From Diphasiastrum complanatum (lineage: Eukaryota; Streptophyta; Lycopodiopsida; Lycopodiales; Lycopodiaceae), in NCBI GenBank assembly GCA_029204225.1, contig CM055103.1, forward strand, positions 50,569,470-50,633,469: DNA of 64,000 nt. The letters run 5' to 3'. The notes under the pieces were generated by a model. That model ran no database searches and was not told the origin of the DNA. It worked only from the letters and a program-made list of their open reading frames with translations. Shown in pieces: positions 27,601 through 35,942 of the stretch; within the stretch, counting starts at the first letter, position 1; every line of letters begins with the position of its first letter. A program made the position numbers and the translations under genes.

Positions 27601-29541
27601 CTATGGGGAATACGTAGTCTCTAAGAGGAAAAACATGCAATTGAGAAGTGCAACAAGAATATTTTTAACTCTCAAATATATTCTTAGCATTGTTACTTTA
27701 TCAAACATGTTTCGACACAGATTTAGGTACTATAGGATCAATTACATTGACCAAGCAATGTGATATACAACAGTGTTTCTATTGAAGGAGCTTACATCAT
27801 AGCATCTTCATGTATATCAAGGCCTTTGCTTGGGATATGAATCTTTTTGTAGTAAACAAGCATGTGCCTAGACATTCAATGTTTATATTTAAATCTTCAA
27901 AAATAAAAACTGACCTTCACGAACAGTTATGTAACGGTTGAACTTCAAGTCAACTCTTCCATCTGCATATCGCACTACTGGGCCATCATATGCAGGAGTG
28001 AGCGCAACAGGTGAACGATCTACAAGGCAGTTAAGAGCATGTTACCTTTCTTCAAGCATACGACATAGGTTATGTTTCCCTTGAGTACTTTGAGCATGGA
28101 GACCTTAATAAACAGTAAATTGTGTTAAATTGATCATACCATAGATGCCATTCAAGGTAACTATGTGAACTTTTAAAAAGCTACCTCCTTTTAAAGTTTG
28201 CTGATATAGACGTTGATCCCCATAATTTGAGAATATGATAGTGTCTCCTGCTATAGTAAAGGCTCCTCCTCCATATTCATGCACTGTAGTTCTAACATCA
28301 AAACCTTTTGGAGTAATGTCTTCCATAAATCCTCCTTTCGTAGCTTCCCTAACTAGAACTGACCGCCTGAGGAGAACAAAAATTAAACATAATTACATAT
28401 GGCTAAAGAGAGAAATCAAAACAATTGTTGAAGGATTAAAAATTATAAAGCCAAGCTTTGTGGTTTCAAAGTATTGCTTACCTAAGGTGGTGCCTATCAT
28501 CTATGGTTTTGGCATGGTAACTAATTGAAAAAAATTTCGTGAAAGAGTAGGTGATACAGTGGAAGGACGATTCAAGCATTCATGCAAATCATGTTTGTGT
28601 CAAGGTCCTACCAAGTGGCTAGCAAGTGGCATGAACTTGTGGATGGTTAAAGTTTGCATGTGCCATGATGCTTAGAATCATATGTGTTATCTCTGGTGAG
28701 GTCAAAACCATAAGTGGAAACTTGTAATACATTGCCTTGATATTTTCTCATTCTTATAAACTAGATAATGTGTGTTCAGAGGCAGATCACGGAAATTGTT
28801 AGCTAGTCATCTTGTGGTGAGGCGAGCGGCTGAGCCATAATTCCCATAATATGCCAAAAATGAACATTATCAAGCCTAATGTGTGGCGAAAATCTAACAC
28901 CCAAAGAGAGGATAAGATTCCAATCAAGAGGGCTCCATGTTTTCATGTTCCATAGAGCGCTCGTAGTTTAAGATTCCATCCAAGATGGCCCCCAATTTTG
29001 AGGGCAACAAGATTACAGCCAATCAGATTACCAGGAAGAAATCAAGTCTGATAATTACAGCGGATAATAAGGGTCAAGATTTGAGCTGACACATACTAAG
29101 GATACAAAATCAACAATAGGTCATTATTCTGTTTCATAAACAATGATTCCCAAGATCAGACCAGCAAGACAACACCGTAATTTACCCAGACTCGGCCGGT
29201 CGCCCTTCCACCCAAAGTAGGTGGCCATCAGAGTCAACTGCTGCTCCCCCCAACCGCAATGATGCACCTGACACAAGCTCTGCGGTGAGTGGTGACCGCC
29301 ATGATCCAAAAGGTTGCACCTTTTTGGAACCCATATTGGCAGATGCTGATGATGATGCTCCACTAGGCTGTGTGGATGCTAATGCACGCCCTGTTGCTTG
29401 CAAATGATACACACAAAGTGGAGCTGGCTGAAATGGGTTCCTAAGAATGTGAAATGCAGCTCCAAACCAGAAAGATCTTAAGGGTGGGTTTATCTGGGGC
29501 TGGCTCACTACAACACTTAGCCTACATGCTGCAACATAGGA

Positions 29542-29544
<3 letters not shown>
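1236..29544 (-). CDS. S9 prolyl-oligopeptidase family serine hydrolase, 18 exons, 739 aa
   Basis: Exons in transcript order (window coordinates, high to low): 29544-29186, 28366-28185, 28019-27915, 27576-27505, 25830-25683, 25398-25316, 24518-24463, 22929-22790, 16420-16330, 15864-15799, 15310-15088, 14968-14867, 10791-10706, 10544-10422, 2105-2036, 1851-1757, 1611-1507, 1349-1236. They sum to 2220 nt, all introns are GT-AG and phase is continuous. The product resembles plant peptidase S9 proteins of the Arabidopsis At5g36210 type. Residues 1-70 are a Ser/Ala-rich leader that could be a transit peptide, with a possible internal start at Met71. Residues about 75-460 are the beta-propeller part ([33 protein letters not shown]). 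Residues about 480-739 are the alpha/beta-hydrolase domain, with [14 protein letters not shown], nucleophile Ser588 in GRSAGGY, Asp666 in GLED and His698 in EQHGF. Family members cleave peptides or acyl-amino acids; the substrate here is unknown. Transposons fill only introns. Confidence 0.93.
2990..3465 (+). repeat. Degenerate LTR-like segment followed by a PBS-like site
   Basis: The segment ends at a sequence close to the initiator-tRNA primer-binding site of copia elements (TGGTATCATAGCAC at 3452-3465; consensus TGGTATCAGAGC). Its last part matches, with many differences, a second direct copy at about 4005-4395; shared blocks include TTATTTAGCTT and TTGGTATTG. No coding sequence lies between the copies. 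This fits two old LTRs around a short interior, but termini and target duplication cannot be fixed. Confidence 0.4.
4005..4395 (+). repeat. Second diverged copy of the LTR-like segment
   Basis: This is a direct repeat of about 3090-3465, best preserved at 4222-4290. The segment 3713-3780, about a trait-like string GGATTTGTGCACCCTAGCCC, recurs at 3822-3890, so the interior is partly duplicated as well. It could be a miniature LTR element or two truncated LTRs of one family. Confidence 0.35.
5032..5590 (-). repeat. 3' LTR of copia element (truncated)
   Basis: It begins on the minus strand with TGTTAGATTTC directly after the polypurine tract and matches 8111-8659. Its core holds short irregular tandem units built on GGCAGCGAAGAAGGCGAA and GGTGCCTTAGACTAAA. 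The plus strand of this stretch happens to be open and lysine-rich, but that is a product of the repeat. Confidence 0.85.
5591..5600 (-). other. Polypurine tract of copia element
   Basis: On the minus strand the sequence reads TAAGGGGGAG and abuts the LTR start TGTTAG. This is the position and composition expected of the plus-strand primer of an LTR retrotransposon. Confidence 0.8.
5601..7523 (-). pseudogene. Copia gag-pol remnant with large deletions
   Basis: The likely gag start is Met at 7523 ([20 protein letters not shown]). After about 45 codons most of gag is missing, and the reading resumes in the zinc-knuckle/protease region and GAG-pre-integrase ([20 protein letters not shown]). The integrase core keeps two catalytic aspartates ([13 protein letters not shown]), but the third acidic residue is replaced: the usual VAERKN appears as VAHRKN. 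The linker up to 5777 is Asp/Thr-repetitive. Of the reverse transcriptase only a stretch around YVHDML (usually YVDDML) survives before the polypurine tract. RNase H is absent. It cannot be functional. Confidence 0.9.
7653..7665 (-). other. Primer-binding site (initiator Met tRNA)
   Basis: The minus strand reads TGGTATCAGAGCA directly after the LTR end CGACA. This is the common copia PBS, complementary to the 3' part of plant initiator methionine tRNA. It fixes the inner end of the 5' LTR at 7666. Confidence 0.9.
7666..8659 (-). repeat. 5' LTR of copia element (994 bp)
   Basis: On the minus strand it runs from TGTTGGATTTC (8659) to ACGACA (7666). The 8111-8659 part is shared with the 3' LTR, including the GGTGCCTTAGACTAAAGG tandem units. 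The 7666-8110 part has no partner on the other side. Confidence 0.85.
8660..8854 (+). pseudogene. LINE ORF2 C-terminal fragment
   Basis: Sixty-four open codons include [19 protein letters not shown], which aligns with [17 protein letters not shown] of the LINE at 18.7-19.8 kb. The fragment begins exactly where the copia LTR ends, so it is the flanking DNA of that element. The run of cytosines at 8668 is part of the PPIQ codons and is not a polypurine tract. Confidence 0.65.
8858..9640 (-). pseudogene. LINE reverse-transcriptase fragment
   Basis: The minus strand encodes, in order, a linker and fingers region ([20 protein letters not shown]), [17 protein letters not shown] with the first catalytic aspartate region, GVAMDLR, and [18 protein letters not shown]. 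These are RT motifs of the non-LTR class, and the wording is closest to the LINE at 18.7-19.5 kb. Scattered stops and the absence of the YVDD block before the end show a truncated copy. Confidence 0.8.
10792..13797. other. Intron sequence, no feature recognised
   Basis: This is most of the 4-kb intron between hydrolase exons 12 and 13. Open frames of 70-90 codons occur on both strands, but none shows a convincing family motif. A weak resemblance to copia RNase H near 11.8 kb was not strong enough to call. Confidence 0.5.
13798..14035. repeat. Palindromic GAACCGT element (foldback/MITE-like)
   Basis: Two GC-rich ends carry repeated short palindromes. One is a perfect 18-bp palindrome at 13828-13845 (gagaaccgtacggttctc); others are GAACCGT-gt-ACGGTTC at 13801 and GAACCGTGGTACGGTTC at 13975. 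Between them lies an AT-rich centre with AATTAATTAATT runs. Because the ends are self-complementary they pair with themselves and with each other. It sits in the intron between exons 12 and 13. Confidence 0.55.
14036..14866. other. Intron sequence, nothing recognised
   Basis: This AT-rich sequence lies just downstream of exon 12 of the hydrolase gene on its minus strand. I see no coding similarity or repeat. Confidence 0.5.
16421..17148. other. Intron sequence, nothing recognised
   Basis: This lies upstream (in gene orientation) of exon 9. It holds no recognisable ORF or repeat and ends where LINE-derived sequence begins. Confidence 0.5.
17149..18637 (+). pseudogene. LINE 3' portion, interrupted, with CT tail
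   Basis: Residues such as [20 protein letters not shown] and [15 protein letters not shown] match the C-terminal part of the LINE at 19.3-19.5 kb. After an insertion, 17950-18230 continues with [20 protein letters not shown], matching [20 protein letters not shown] at 19.6 kb. The following noncoding part ends in TTAATAAAA followed directly by (CT)n, so it appears to be the 3' UTR and tail of this LINE. Stops and frameshifts are present. Confidence 0.75.
17352..17950 (+). repeat. LTR-like insertion in the LINE, with 79-bp tandem repeat
   Basis: This block separates two consecutive pieces of the same LINE coding region. It begins TGTGGAGACAA, ends GTGTGCAACA and contains an AATAAA at about 17885, which suits a solo LTR. 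No target duplication is clear. Inside, the unit starting TGTCATATG at 17494 repeats at 17573 with period 79. Confidence 0.4.
18638..18699 (+). repeat. (CT)31 microsatellite at the LINE tail
   Basis: This uninterrupted CT array directly follows TTAATAAAA of one LINE copy and directly precedes the 5'-truncated RT of the next. Confidence 0.95.
18700..19780 (+). pseudogene. LINE reverse transcriptase, 5'-truncated
   Basis: The coding similarity starts within the RT domain, immediately after the CT array. Visible motifs are [30 protein letters not shown] (catalytic Asp pair intact), the thumb region [16 protein letters not shown] and [10 protein letters not shown]. The C-terminal part includes [19 protein letters not shown] and [18 protein letters not shown] at 19082 and another stop near 19497 break the frame. 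The upstream half of RT, the endonuclease and ORF1 are missing, as expected of a 5'-truncated insertion. Confidence 0.88.
19785..20460 (+). pseudogene. LINE ORF1-like and endonuclease fragment
   Basis: The first part ([20 protein letters not shown]) resembles the RNA-binding region of L1-type ORF1 proteins. The second part ([20 protein letters not shown], then [11 protein letters not shown]) resembles the apurinic-type endonuclease with its GDFN motif. It lies downstream of an RT fragment, the reverse of normal LINE order, so it is either another copy or a rearrangement. Several stops interrupt it. Confidence 0.65.
20540..21000 (+). pseudogene. Copia GAG-pre-integrase fragment
   Basis: [12 protein letters not shown] and [10 protein letters not shown] are the conserved end of the copia protease/pre-integrase region. 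They are followed by [15 protein letters not shown] (usual tryptophan before it now a stop) and CEACAFCKD, the His/Cys zinc site. Several stops are present. Its downstream end abuts a LINE fragment on the other strand. Confidence 0.75.
21012..22640 (-). pseudogene. Internally deleted LINE: ORF1 plus terminal zinc region
   Basis: At 22450-21961 an open frame includes [20 protein letters not shown] and [19 protein letters not shown], which looks like an L1-type ORF1 RNA-binding domain. At about 21250-21012 the same strand encodes [14 protein letters not shown] and [13 protein letters not shown], the zinc-containing C-terminus of plant LINE ORF2. The two are in natural order, but the endonuclease and RT between them are absent. 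Confidence 0.6.
22930..23799. other. Intron sequence, nothing recognised
   Basis: This is intron sequence between hydrolase exons 7 and 8. No recognisable coding segment or repeat was found. Confidence 0.45.
23800..24290 (+). pseudogene. LINE 3' end with pyrimidine tail
   Basis: [11 protein letters not shown] near 24030 matches [11 protein letters not shown] of the LINE C-terminus at 21.1 kb, with VGHF just upstream. The sequence ends in CCAATAAAGC followed by CTTTCTTTCTTTTTCTCTCTC. That resembles the TTAATAAAA-(CT)n end of the LINE at 18.6 kb. Confidence 0.5.
24557..24606 (-). repeat. (GA)n/(CT)n microsatellite, 50 bp
   Basis: A pure CT array on the plus strand, 39 bp upstream (in gene direction) of hydrolase exon 7. 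It lies inside intron 6. Confidence 0.95.
24666..25107 (+). repeat. Tandem duplication, unit about 220 bp
   Basis: Copy one (24666-24896) and copy two (24897-25107) share GGTAAGCTCCTCCCCTCACA, the CATCAAGCACATAGATCTAA block and other stretches, with small indels. No coding similarity was seen. Confidence 0.85.
26430..27270 (+). pseudogene. Ty3-gypsy pol fragment (RT thumb, RNase H, integrase zinc)
   Basis: The reading runs through [20 protein letters not shown] and [15 protein letters not shown] (RT end), [13 protein letters not shown] (RNase H start, catalytic Asp) and, after a deletion, [13 protein letters not shown] followed by [14 protein letters not shown] (the HHCC zinc region of integrase). 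It is frameshifted and truncated. Its orientation is opposite to the host gene intron that contains it. Confidence 0.85.

Positions 29545-29592
<48 letters not shown>
29545..29592 (-). repeat. (GA)n tract directly 5' of the hydrolase start codon
   Basis: In gene orientation 48 nt of GA repeat run straight into the ATG at 29544, so the array should lie in the 5' leader. An in-frame ATG at 29646 would translate the array as Arg-Glu repeats. I prefer 29544 because the conserved protein begins well after it and the array is noncoding in character. Confidence 0.8.
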
Positions 29593-29594
<2 letters not shown>

Positions 29595-30075
29595 ATACTC
29601 TACATATATACATATATATTATATTATGGCTATTATGCTGCAACATAGGACATCTCTCTCTCTCTTATGCTATTTCTCTCCCATACCAAAAAAAGCCTTT
29701 AAAAATCCTAAAAAACGAAAAATTCGCACTCTCTTTAGAGCTCCCTTTTTTTCTCTCTTATGCCATTGACATTTTATACCCTAATTTTCTCTCTCTAAAA
29801 ACTTCTTTTTCTAGATGTTTCTAGAGAGAGTGTGTTCTCCCACTTCAACTACTTTTCCACTGATTTTCAAATGACGTTTGATGTTTTAGGGCAAACGTGG
29901 ACCCATGAAAAGCTCCGAAACTCGTTTTCTTCACAACAGCCTACATTCTCTCATCTCTAAAACCCTAATCTCAACAAAACCCTAGATATCACGCCTTTCA
30001 TTTTGAAGATCAAGTTTACTCATTTCAAGCTTTTTAGGATTTGAATCACAGCGATATATATAAGGAAGAGAGAGA
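29593..30075 (-). promoter_or_regulatory. Probable leader and promoter region of the hydrolase gene
   Basis: The region is strongly purine-rich in gene orientation. It holds TATA-like strings near 29600-29630 and 30055-30065. A short upstream ORF lies at 29653-29633 and encodes MSYVAA then stop, the same six residues that begin the main product. The transcription start cannot be located from sequence alone. Confidence 0.35.
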
Positions 30076-30619
30076 GAGTAGTAAGATTTCACATAGTCCC
30101 CCTTGACAAGTCAAGACCAAACCCTTTGAACCCTTTAATTTATAGCATAACAGATAAAAATAAAGATGTATAAAGTTTTACAGTACAGAGTACCATAAAG
30201 CGAAGCAAGTTTTAGGACACCCAGCTGTTACATGCCACTATCCCACAAAACAAAACCGCACAAGTTAGTTCCTTGAGGAAATACACAAAAAATAAGGAGG
30301 CCTGACTCCTGCATCATTGCTAGGTACTAGGGCAGATCCGTGCCATACTAGCCCCATGGATCTCTTACAAAAAAACCGTAAAAGAGTTCAAGCACCTTAT
30401 AGCTTGGGCAACTCCATGCCATGCAAGCTTGCCAAAGTCAACTTTCCACACAAATCACCAACCACAGACATATTAAATTTCTTAAATACTTACCTTGTTT
30501 TTATTGTAGTTGAAAGATCTTGTGTTATCTTAACTTTACAATTACAAGATAGTTAACAATTGTTTAAACTGATCAATAGACCGATTTATTATTGGAGCGT
30601 AAAAACAGAATGGTCTGTA

Positions 30620-30952
30620 CTTGGGATTCCTTGTAAATCTGCAGACAGTCATCACGACACTCTTTGGCTTTTAACCTTCGCCCTTTCTTAAAGGCAACTG
30701 TCGCCTGTGTGGAATCCCGTGTAAAAATGTTGTGTCGCATTTTTCGCTTTTCTCACCTGCATGAAAAATGCAATGTCGCCTTTTTCGGCTGTCAGAAATT
30801 GTAAGCAAAAATGCAGACTGTTGCGACAAACAGTTCAAATATGCAAACTATTGAAAAACAGTTCATTTTCTGCAGTTTTCATCCGAGAGAGTAAAATTGA
30901 GAGAAGGAAGAAGGGTTGTTGGGATGGGTAGGAGTTAGATTAAATTCCAACA
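30620..30952 (-). repeat. Possible solo LTR fragment
   Basis: On the minus strand it starts TGTTGGAATTTAATC at 30952. It contains GTCGC/GCGAC-rich and TTTTTCG strings reminiscent of the copia LTR at 8.4 kb. No partner or target duplication was found. Confidence 0.25.
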
Positions 30953-30954
30953 TT

Positions 30955-31744
30955 CTGGGTAAGTCAAGTCAATTTGTCGTATCAATATTGCATCAAGGAT
31001 GCAGATTCCAGTGATGACAACGAGCAAATCGTTTGGTTGGGGCCATGGAAGATCTCACAGGTTCACTTGGAGAGATAATGGCATGTCACGTCGTGTGGGG
31101 AACTTGATGGTGGCATTGGAGTGTGACATCTCAGTGTATTCTCAAGGAGTGGTTTGGAATCATTCACAGGATCAGCTTTGGAGCTAGCTTGGGGGAATAC
31201 ATGTGGGCACTACAGGATAGATGTTTAGATCTTCGAGATCAAGGATGGCATTGAGTGTAAGGATCACCATATGAAGATCTGACTAGATCTTGTTGCAAAA
31301 CAACCACAAGGACACCTGTGGAACAAAACCACCCATCCAAACCTAGATCCCTCCTGGAGTTTCCTCCTGGACCTAGCCCCCAAGCCATAGTGAAGAACCT
31401 AAGAGCGAGGAGGAGAAACTGGCTCAAGAAACTGAATTTCCAATAGGAGGATGGGCGAGTTTCCAATGGACATATTCTCCTCATGAGAGAGAGAATATTC
31501 CTCCTAGGATCCCCATGCAACCTATATTGAGCTATTGACCTCCTATTCTTGTATTAAAGCAGTCATTCACTATGCATGTGCTCCTATGTCCAATTATATG
31601 TATGGGCCCTCATATGATTATTAATTACTTTACAGGCCAAGCTCGGAATGACGAGGCATAACTAATAATCATATACACCTGGAGTGACCGGCTATCCACG
31701 TTAGGAATTATTCCAATTCCCTTATACAGGACATGGACGTAACA
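30955..31744 (-). repeat. LTR-like sequence after a polypurine tract
   Basis: On the minus strand TTTAAGGGAGGAAGAA is followed by TGTTACGTCCATG at 31744. This is the usual junction of polypurine tract and 3' LTR. The LTR body shows no coding content, and its outer end is unclear. Confidence 0.45.
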
Positions 31745-34658
31745 TTCTTCCTCCCTTAAACCAGTTCTGTCCTCAGAACGAGTAACCAAGGAAAACTCAA
31801 TTTGTATGCTTTTAACTCTTCCCATAAATCATTATCCTCAATTTGACCAACCAACCTGAGCAAGCACACAGAGAGGGCTTGGATCCATTTGTCCTTCTCT
31901 GGACATTCAATTGCCTCCTCAAATGTCTGTGATTCACCACTGAATCCACAAAACTCTCTAATGTAGAAGCAGAGCTTCCTAACACATATCTTGTTGGCAC
32001 TCTTCATTGTCTTGTCAACCTTCTAGGAGATCCTCTTGGGACTGCAATGTCTTTGCCTTTTTCTGCTCTGCTAGGTCCGGAGCCATCTCGGTTTACAAGT
32101 ACTGTAGCAGAAGGCTGCCTCTCGAATCTTTCGTCTTCTGATTCATCACTCAAATGCGAAGCGACTTGAAAATCTTCGTCTTTGTGTTGTCCTCTGTTCC
32201 CTCTGTCACAGTTGGCAGATCATACTACTATCTTTCAAGAACTTCATAGCTGACAGGATCATCGTTGGCCATCATTCTGCTCTCATCAAACTTGACATGT
32301 CTGACTGTCTTCACAATGTTTGCCTCTGGCAGGTAGACTCTGTAGTATGACGAATTATTGTCATATCCTACAAGATATCCCTGTTCAGCTTTCTCATCAA
32401 GCTCCTTTCGAAGCTTATCAGGAGTATGTGCATAAGCTGCACAACCAAAGATTCTGATGTGAGTTTGATTGGGTTTTCTACCCCACCATAATTCGTGTGG
32501 TGTCGTGTGAGGAACGTCAAAATTTCCTGTCCTGTTCTGAATGTAGGCAGCTATAGCTACTGCTTCAGCCCACAATACTCTTGGAGCTTTTGAGTAGGCC
32601 ATCATGCATCTGGCAACTTCCATCAGAGTCCTATTCTTTCTTTCTACAACATCGTTGTGCTGCGGTGTGTAAGATGCAGTCCTTCTGTGAATGATACCAC
32701 GATCATTGCAAAAGTCAGTGAAGCGATTCGAGATGTATTCTCCACCTCGATCTGTCCTTATCTGCTTTAATTTATTACCAGTGCATCTCTCTGCCCAATT
32801 CATATACTCTATGAATTTGTCAAATGCTTCTGATCTATTGTGAATAAAATACACTCTAGCAAATTTATTGTAATCATCAATAAAGGTAATGTAATATTTC
32901 GAGCCTCCTATTGAGATCACATTGAAAGGCCCAGAGATGCAGAATGCACTAACTCCAAAATCTTAGTTGTTCTGTAGGAGTCCTTGACAAATGGAGTGCA
33001 TGACATCTTACCCTTCAGACATGCATCATAGGCAGTCGAACTGATTGCATTCGAGATGCTCACCCCTGTGATTGCTCCATGATGGCTTGCTTGGTATAGT
33101 GCCATTAAATTCATATGGCATAGTCTCCTATGCCATAGAGTGTCTGGCGAATCATCATGAGTCTGATGCACTTGATCTGCAGGCAGACGTACATTTAGGT
33201 GATACAAATTGCCTTTTCTTCTGCCTTGAGTGATCATAATACTGGTACTTGCATCAACAATGTTGCATGCTTCGTCTGAGAACATCACACGCATCCCTGC
33301 ATCAACTATTCTTGCCATAGATAGCAAGTCCCACTACAGTGTAGGCACAAACAAAACATCTTCGAGTCGTCTGTCTCTGCCATTCATGTTGAGCCACAGT
33401 GAACCAATACCATTCACTTAGTGTTTGGATCCATCTCCAAGAACAATGAATCTTGATGGATCTGCACTTCAAAAATTAGACATGATTCGTCTTGATGTAA
33501 CAAAGTGTGAGGTAGCTCCTAAGTCAAGGATTATCTCCTATGTGCTAGGTGTTGACACTGCACACATGTCTGCACAGACGTAGGCGGTCAAATTACCACG
33601 ATTCGATCTTTCTTCGCCCATTTTCGAGCTCTCTGGCTCCTCGACATAGGACGAACTATTATTGTTCTCCTATCTGCTTTGTGCTGATTTGTTTCTTGGG
33701 TTCAGGTGCCAATCCATGGCTGCATGACCCTTCTTGTGGCAGTGGACTCAATTTTTGGAGAGCCAACACAAATCGACAGTGTGTCCTTCGCGTCTGCATC
33801 TCACGCAGGTCTTCTTGTCACCACTTTGATGTTTCCATCTCCTTTTGTTCTTCCATTTGCCTTTGTTGTTCCTTCTGTTTGTTGATCACGATCTTGCTTT
33901 CGATCTGACTCCCTCTTAGACTTAAATTATTTCTTGGCCTTCTCCTTGTTGATGTAAAGAGCTTGGTCAGAAACATCCTTGTGATCAAGGTGCTCTCGAG
34001 ACTCGACTTCTTCTCGAATCTCGACAATTGCCTTTTCGAGTGTCATTGTAGGATTCTTTGCTAATAGTGTTTTGGTTGTCTAGAAGGATCTTGGTAAGGC
34101 TTTCAACAGATAAGTGACTACTTCTCTATTGACACTGTATTTTCTTGTGTAGTGAAATAAATCGATCTTTCATCTTCCTAATAAAAGAAGTGAGGTCTTT
34201 GTCATCCCACTGTAGGTTTGTCAGCTGATCTTCGAGCATCATTATCTGATTGTGTGATTTCGTTTGAAATCTTGTGAGTAACGTATCCCACATCTCCTTT
34301 GCTTTAGAGAGTGTAGCCAAGTCAAGTGTGAGGCTATCCTCGATGGATGATGATAACAAGACTACTACCTTGTCATTCTTCTCCTTCCATTCGCGTAGCT
34401 CCTTCCTGTTGTTGTAGGCATCTCCTCAGTGCCATCAACCCAGGAGAATAATCCTTTAGTATCAACGAGGTCTTTACCTTCCATGCTAGGAAGTTAGATC
34501 TTGATGAATCCAGAACTGTACAGATCTTGGATTGTATGCTGCTTATTGAAGCCATTGCTCCTGCTATTTGTGTTCTCACTTATTAATGGTTGTTTGTTTG
34601 AATGCTTGGCCCCTTGGATCTGATAGCTTTTCAGCTATGTCAGATTATGACAAGGTAG
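31745..34658 (-). pseudogene. Ty1-copia gag-pol, truncated in reverse transcriptase
   Basis: Reading from 34579 downward: gag (AWKVKTSLILKD; LATLSKAKEMWDTLLTRFQT), the zinc knuckle CVRCRREGHTVDLC near 33.8 kb, a damaged protease site, and pre-integrase (LWHRRLCHMNLMAL, then CLKGKMS). The integrase core at 32920-32228 keeps all three acidic residues (FIDDYNKF; RTDRGGEY; VVERKNRT) and continues into VFGCAAYAH. Of the RT only the first residues (TFEEAIECPEKDKWIQA) remain. After that comes a short stretch ending at a polypurine tract, so the 3' two-thirds of pol is deleted. Several frameshifts and stops are present. Confidence 0.9.
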
Positions 34659-34670
34659 GCTCTGATACCA
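34659..34670 (-). other. Primer-binding site (initiator Met tRNA)
   Basis: The minus strand reads TGGTATCAGAGC one base after the LTR end TGCATCA. This fixes the inner end of the 5' LTR. Confidence 0.9.
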
Positions 34671-34671
34671 C

Positions 34672-35942
34672 TGATGCAAAAAATTGCACTCGAAAAATGC
34701 AAATTCCAGCTAGAACTCTGGTGAAAAATTGATAAAAAATCTCAAATGATTCGCGAACAGTTTCGCAAAACTCGAATTATTTTTGTTCAAGAATGATTCG
34801 TGTTGGATCAATCAGGCTCTATATCACAACGAAACAAAACGAGACGAAATCTAGACGAAAACGAAACGAAGCAAAGCGAAATGAAACTTAAACGAGCTCT
34901 GACATTGATTCATGTTGGAAGCATAGAGATCGCGAAATGAAACGAAACGAATCGAAATTAGACGAAAGAGAAGAATTCACGAAAAGATCAATCAAGCTCT
35001 GTAACGAGACAAGACGAGACAAAATGAAACAAGACGAAATGAAGCGAAACAAAACGAAACTTAAGTGAGCTCTAAAATTGATTTACGCTTATAGCCAAGT
35101 GATCGCAAAGCGAAAACACTAAGCGAAAGCGTTCGCGAACAAAATCAGTTCGTTAAGAATGCAGATATGATCGTTGGTCACTGTCGGCTATATCATTCCT
35201 ACAATCCTTCAGAGTGTAGACAGACATTGTTGATCTACGTTAACATATTAATATAGCATTCAACAAAATCAAACCAAAGTGCGAAATTGACTAAACAAGT
35301 GAATCAGATACACGAATTGTAACAGACAAATATTCATTTGAGATCATACAATCATTCAAAATAATATGTGCATAACAGCTACAATATTATCTATTGACCT
35401 TCTGATTTTTCAAGCACTGTGCGACAGATCCACACAGTGCATTGGCGTGAGAGAAATACAGTTCTCTCATGAATAATGTCTCGCTTACTAGCAGACTTTT
35501 GGATCTACAGATCCTCTACAAAATTGTCTCACTCATAGGTGGACATGTATTATGTATTTTTCGTCTTTTTCTGACTTCTTACAGTATTATGCATCAAGCA
35601 GAAAGTATATAGTTCGGAAACTTTTTCGTGTCGCGTCGTGTAACTTCCAGATTAGAAAGATTAATCTTTTACAACTAATCGCGAATTACAAGATTAGCCA
35701 GAATCTAGAGTACTTCTGCTGATGTCATGAAATCTGATCAAATATTTGTACCCCATGGTACTTGGCTGATCTTCTTGGCCGTTCGTGAAGCGAGAAGGAT
35801 TTTGTGTCGCGAAACAATTTCGTGTCGTGTGTCGCGAAATTGTTCACAAACAATTTTGTTTCTTGTGTCTTTTCTGTCAAAATCAGAGTGGCGAGCTAGC
35901 AAGGCTTTGGCACTAGAAATATTTTGTTTCTTCAAGTCCACA
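34672..35942 (-). repeat. Long 5' LTR (about 1.27 kb) nested in another copia element
   Basis: The inner end is set by the PBS. The outer end is placed where the pre-integrase reading of the neighbouring copia fragment stops after HLDVCG (minus strand TGTGGACTTGAAG). Within the LTR, 34795-35060 is a low-complexity stretch of ACGAAA/CGAAAC units. No matching 3' LTR was found in the window. Confidence 0.65.

Noticed and set aside
29545-29646. Upstream in-frame Met at 29646 as hydrolase start
   Set aside because: It would translate the GA array as Arg-Glu repeats, and the start at 29544 gives a normal-length product. It cannot be excluded without 5' end data.
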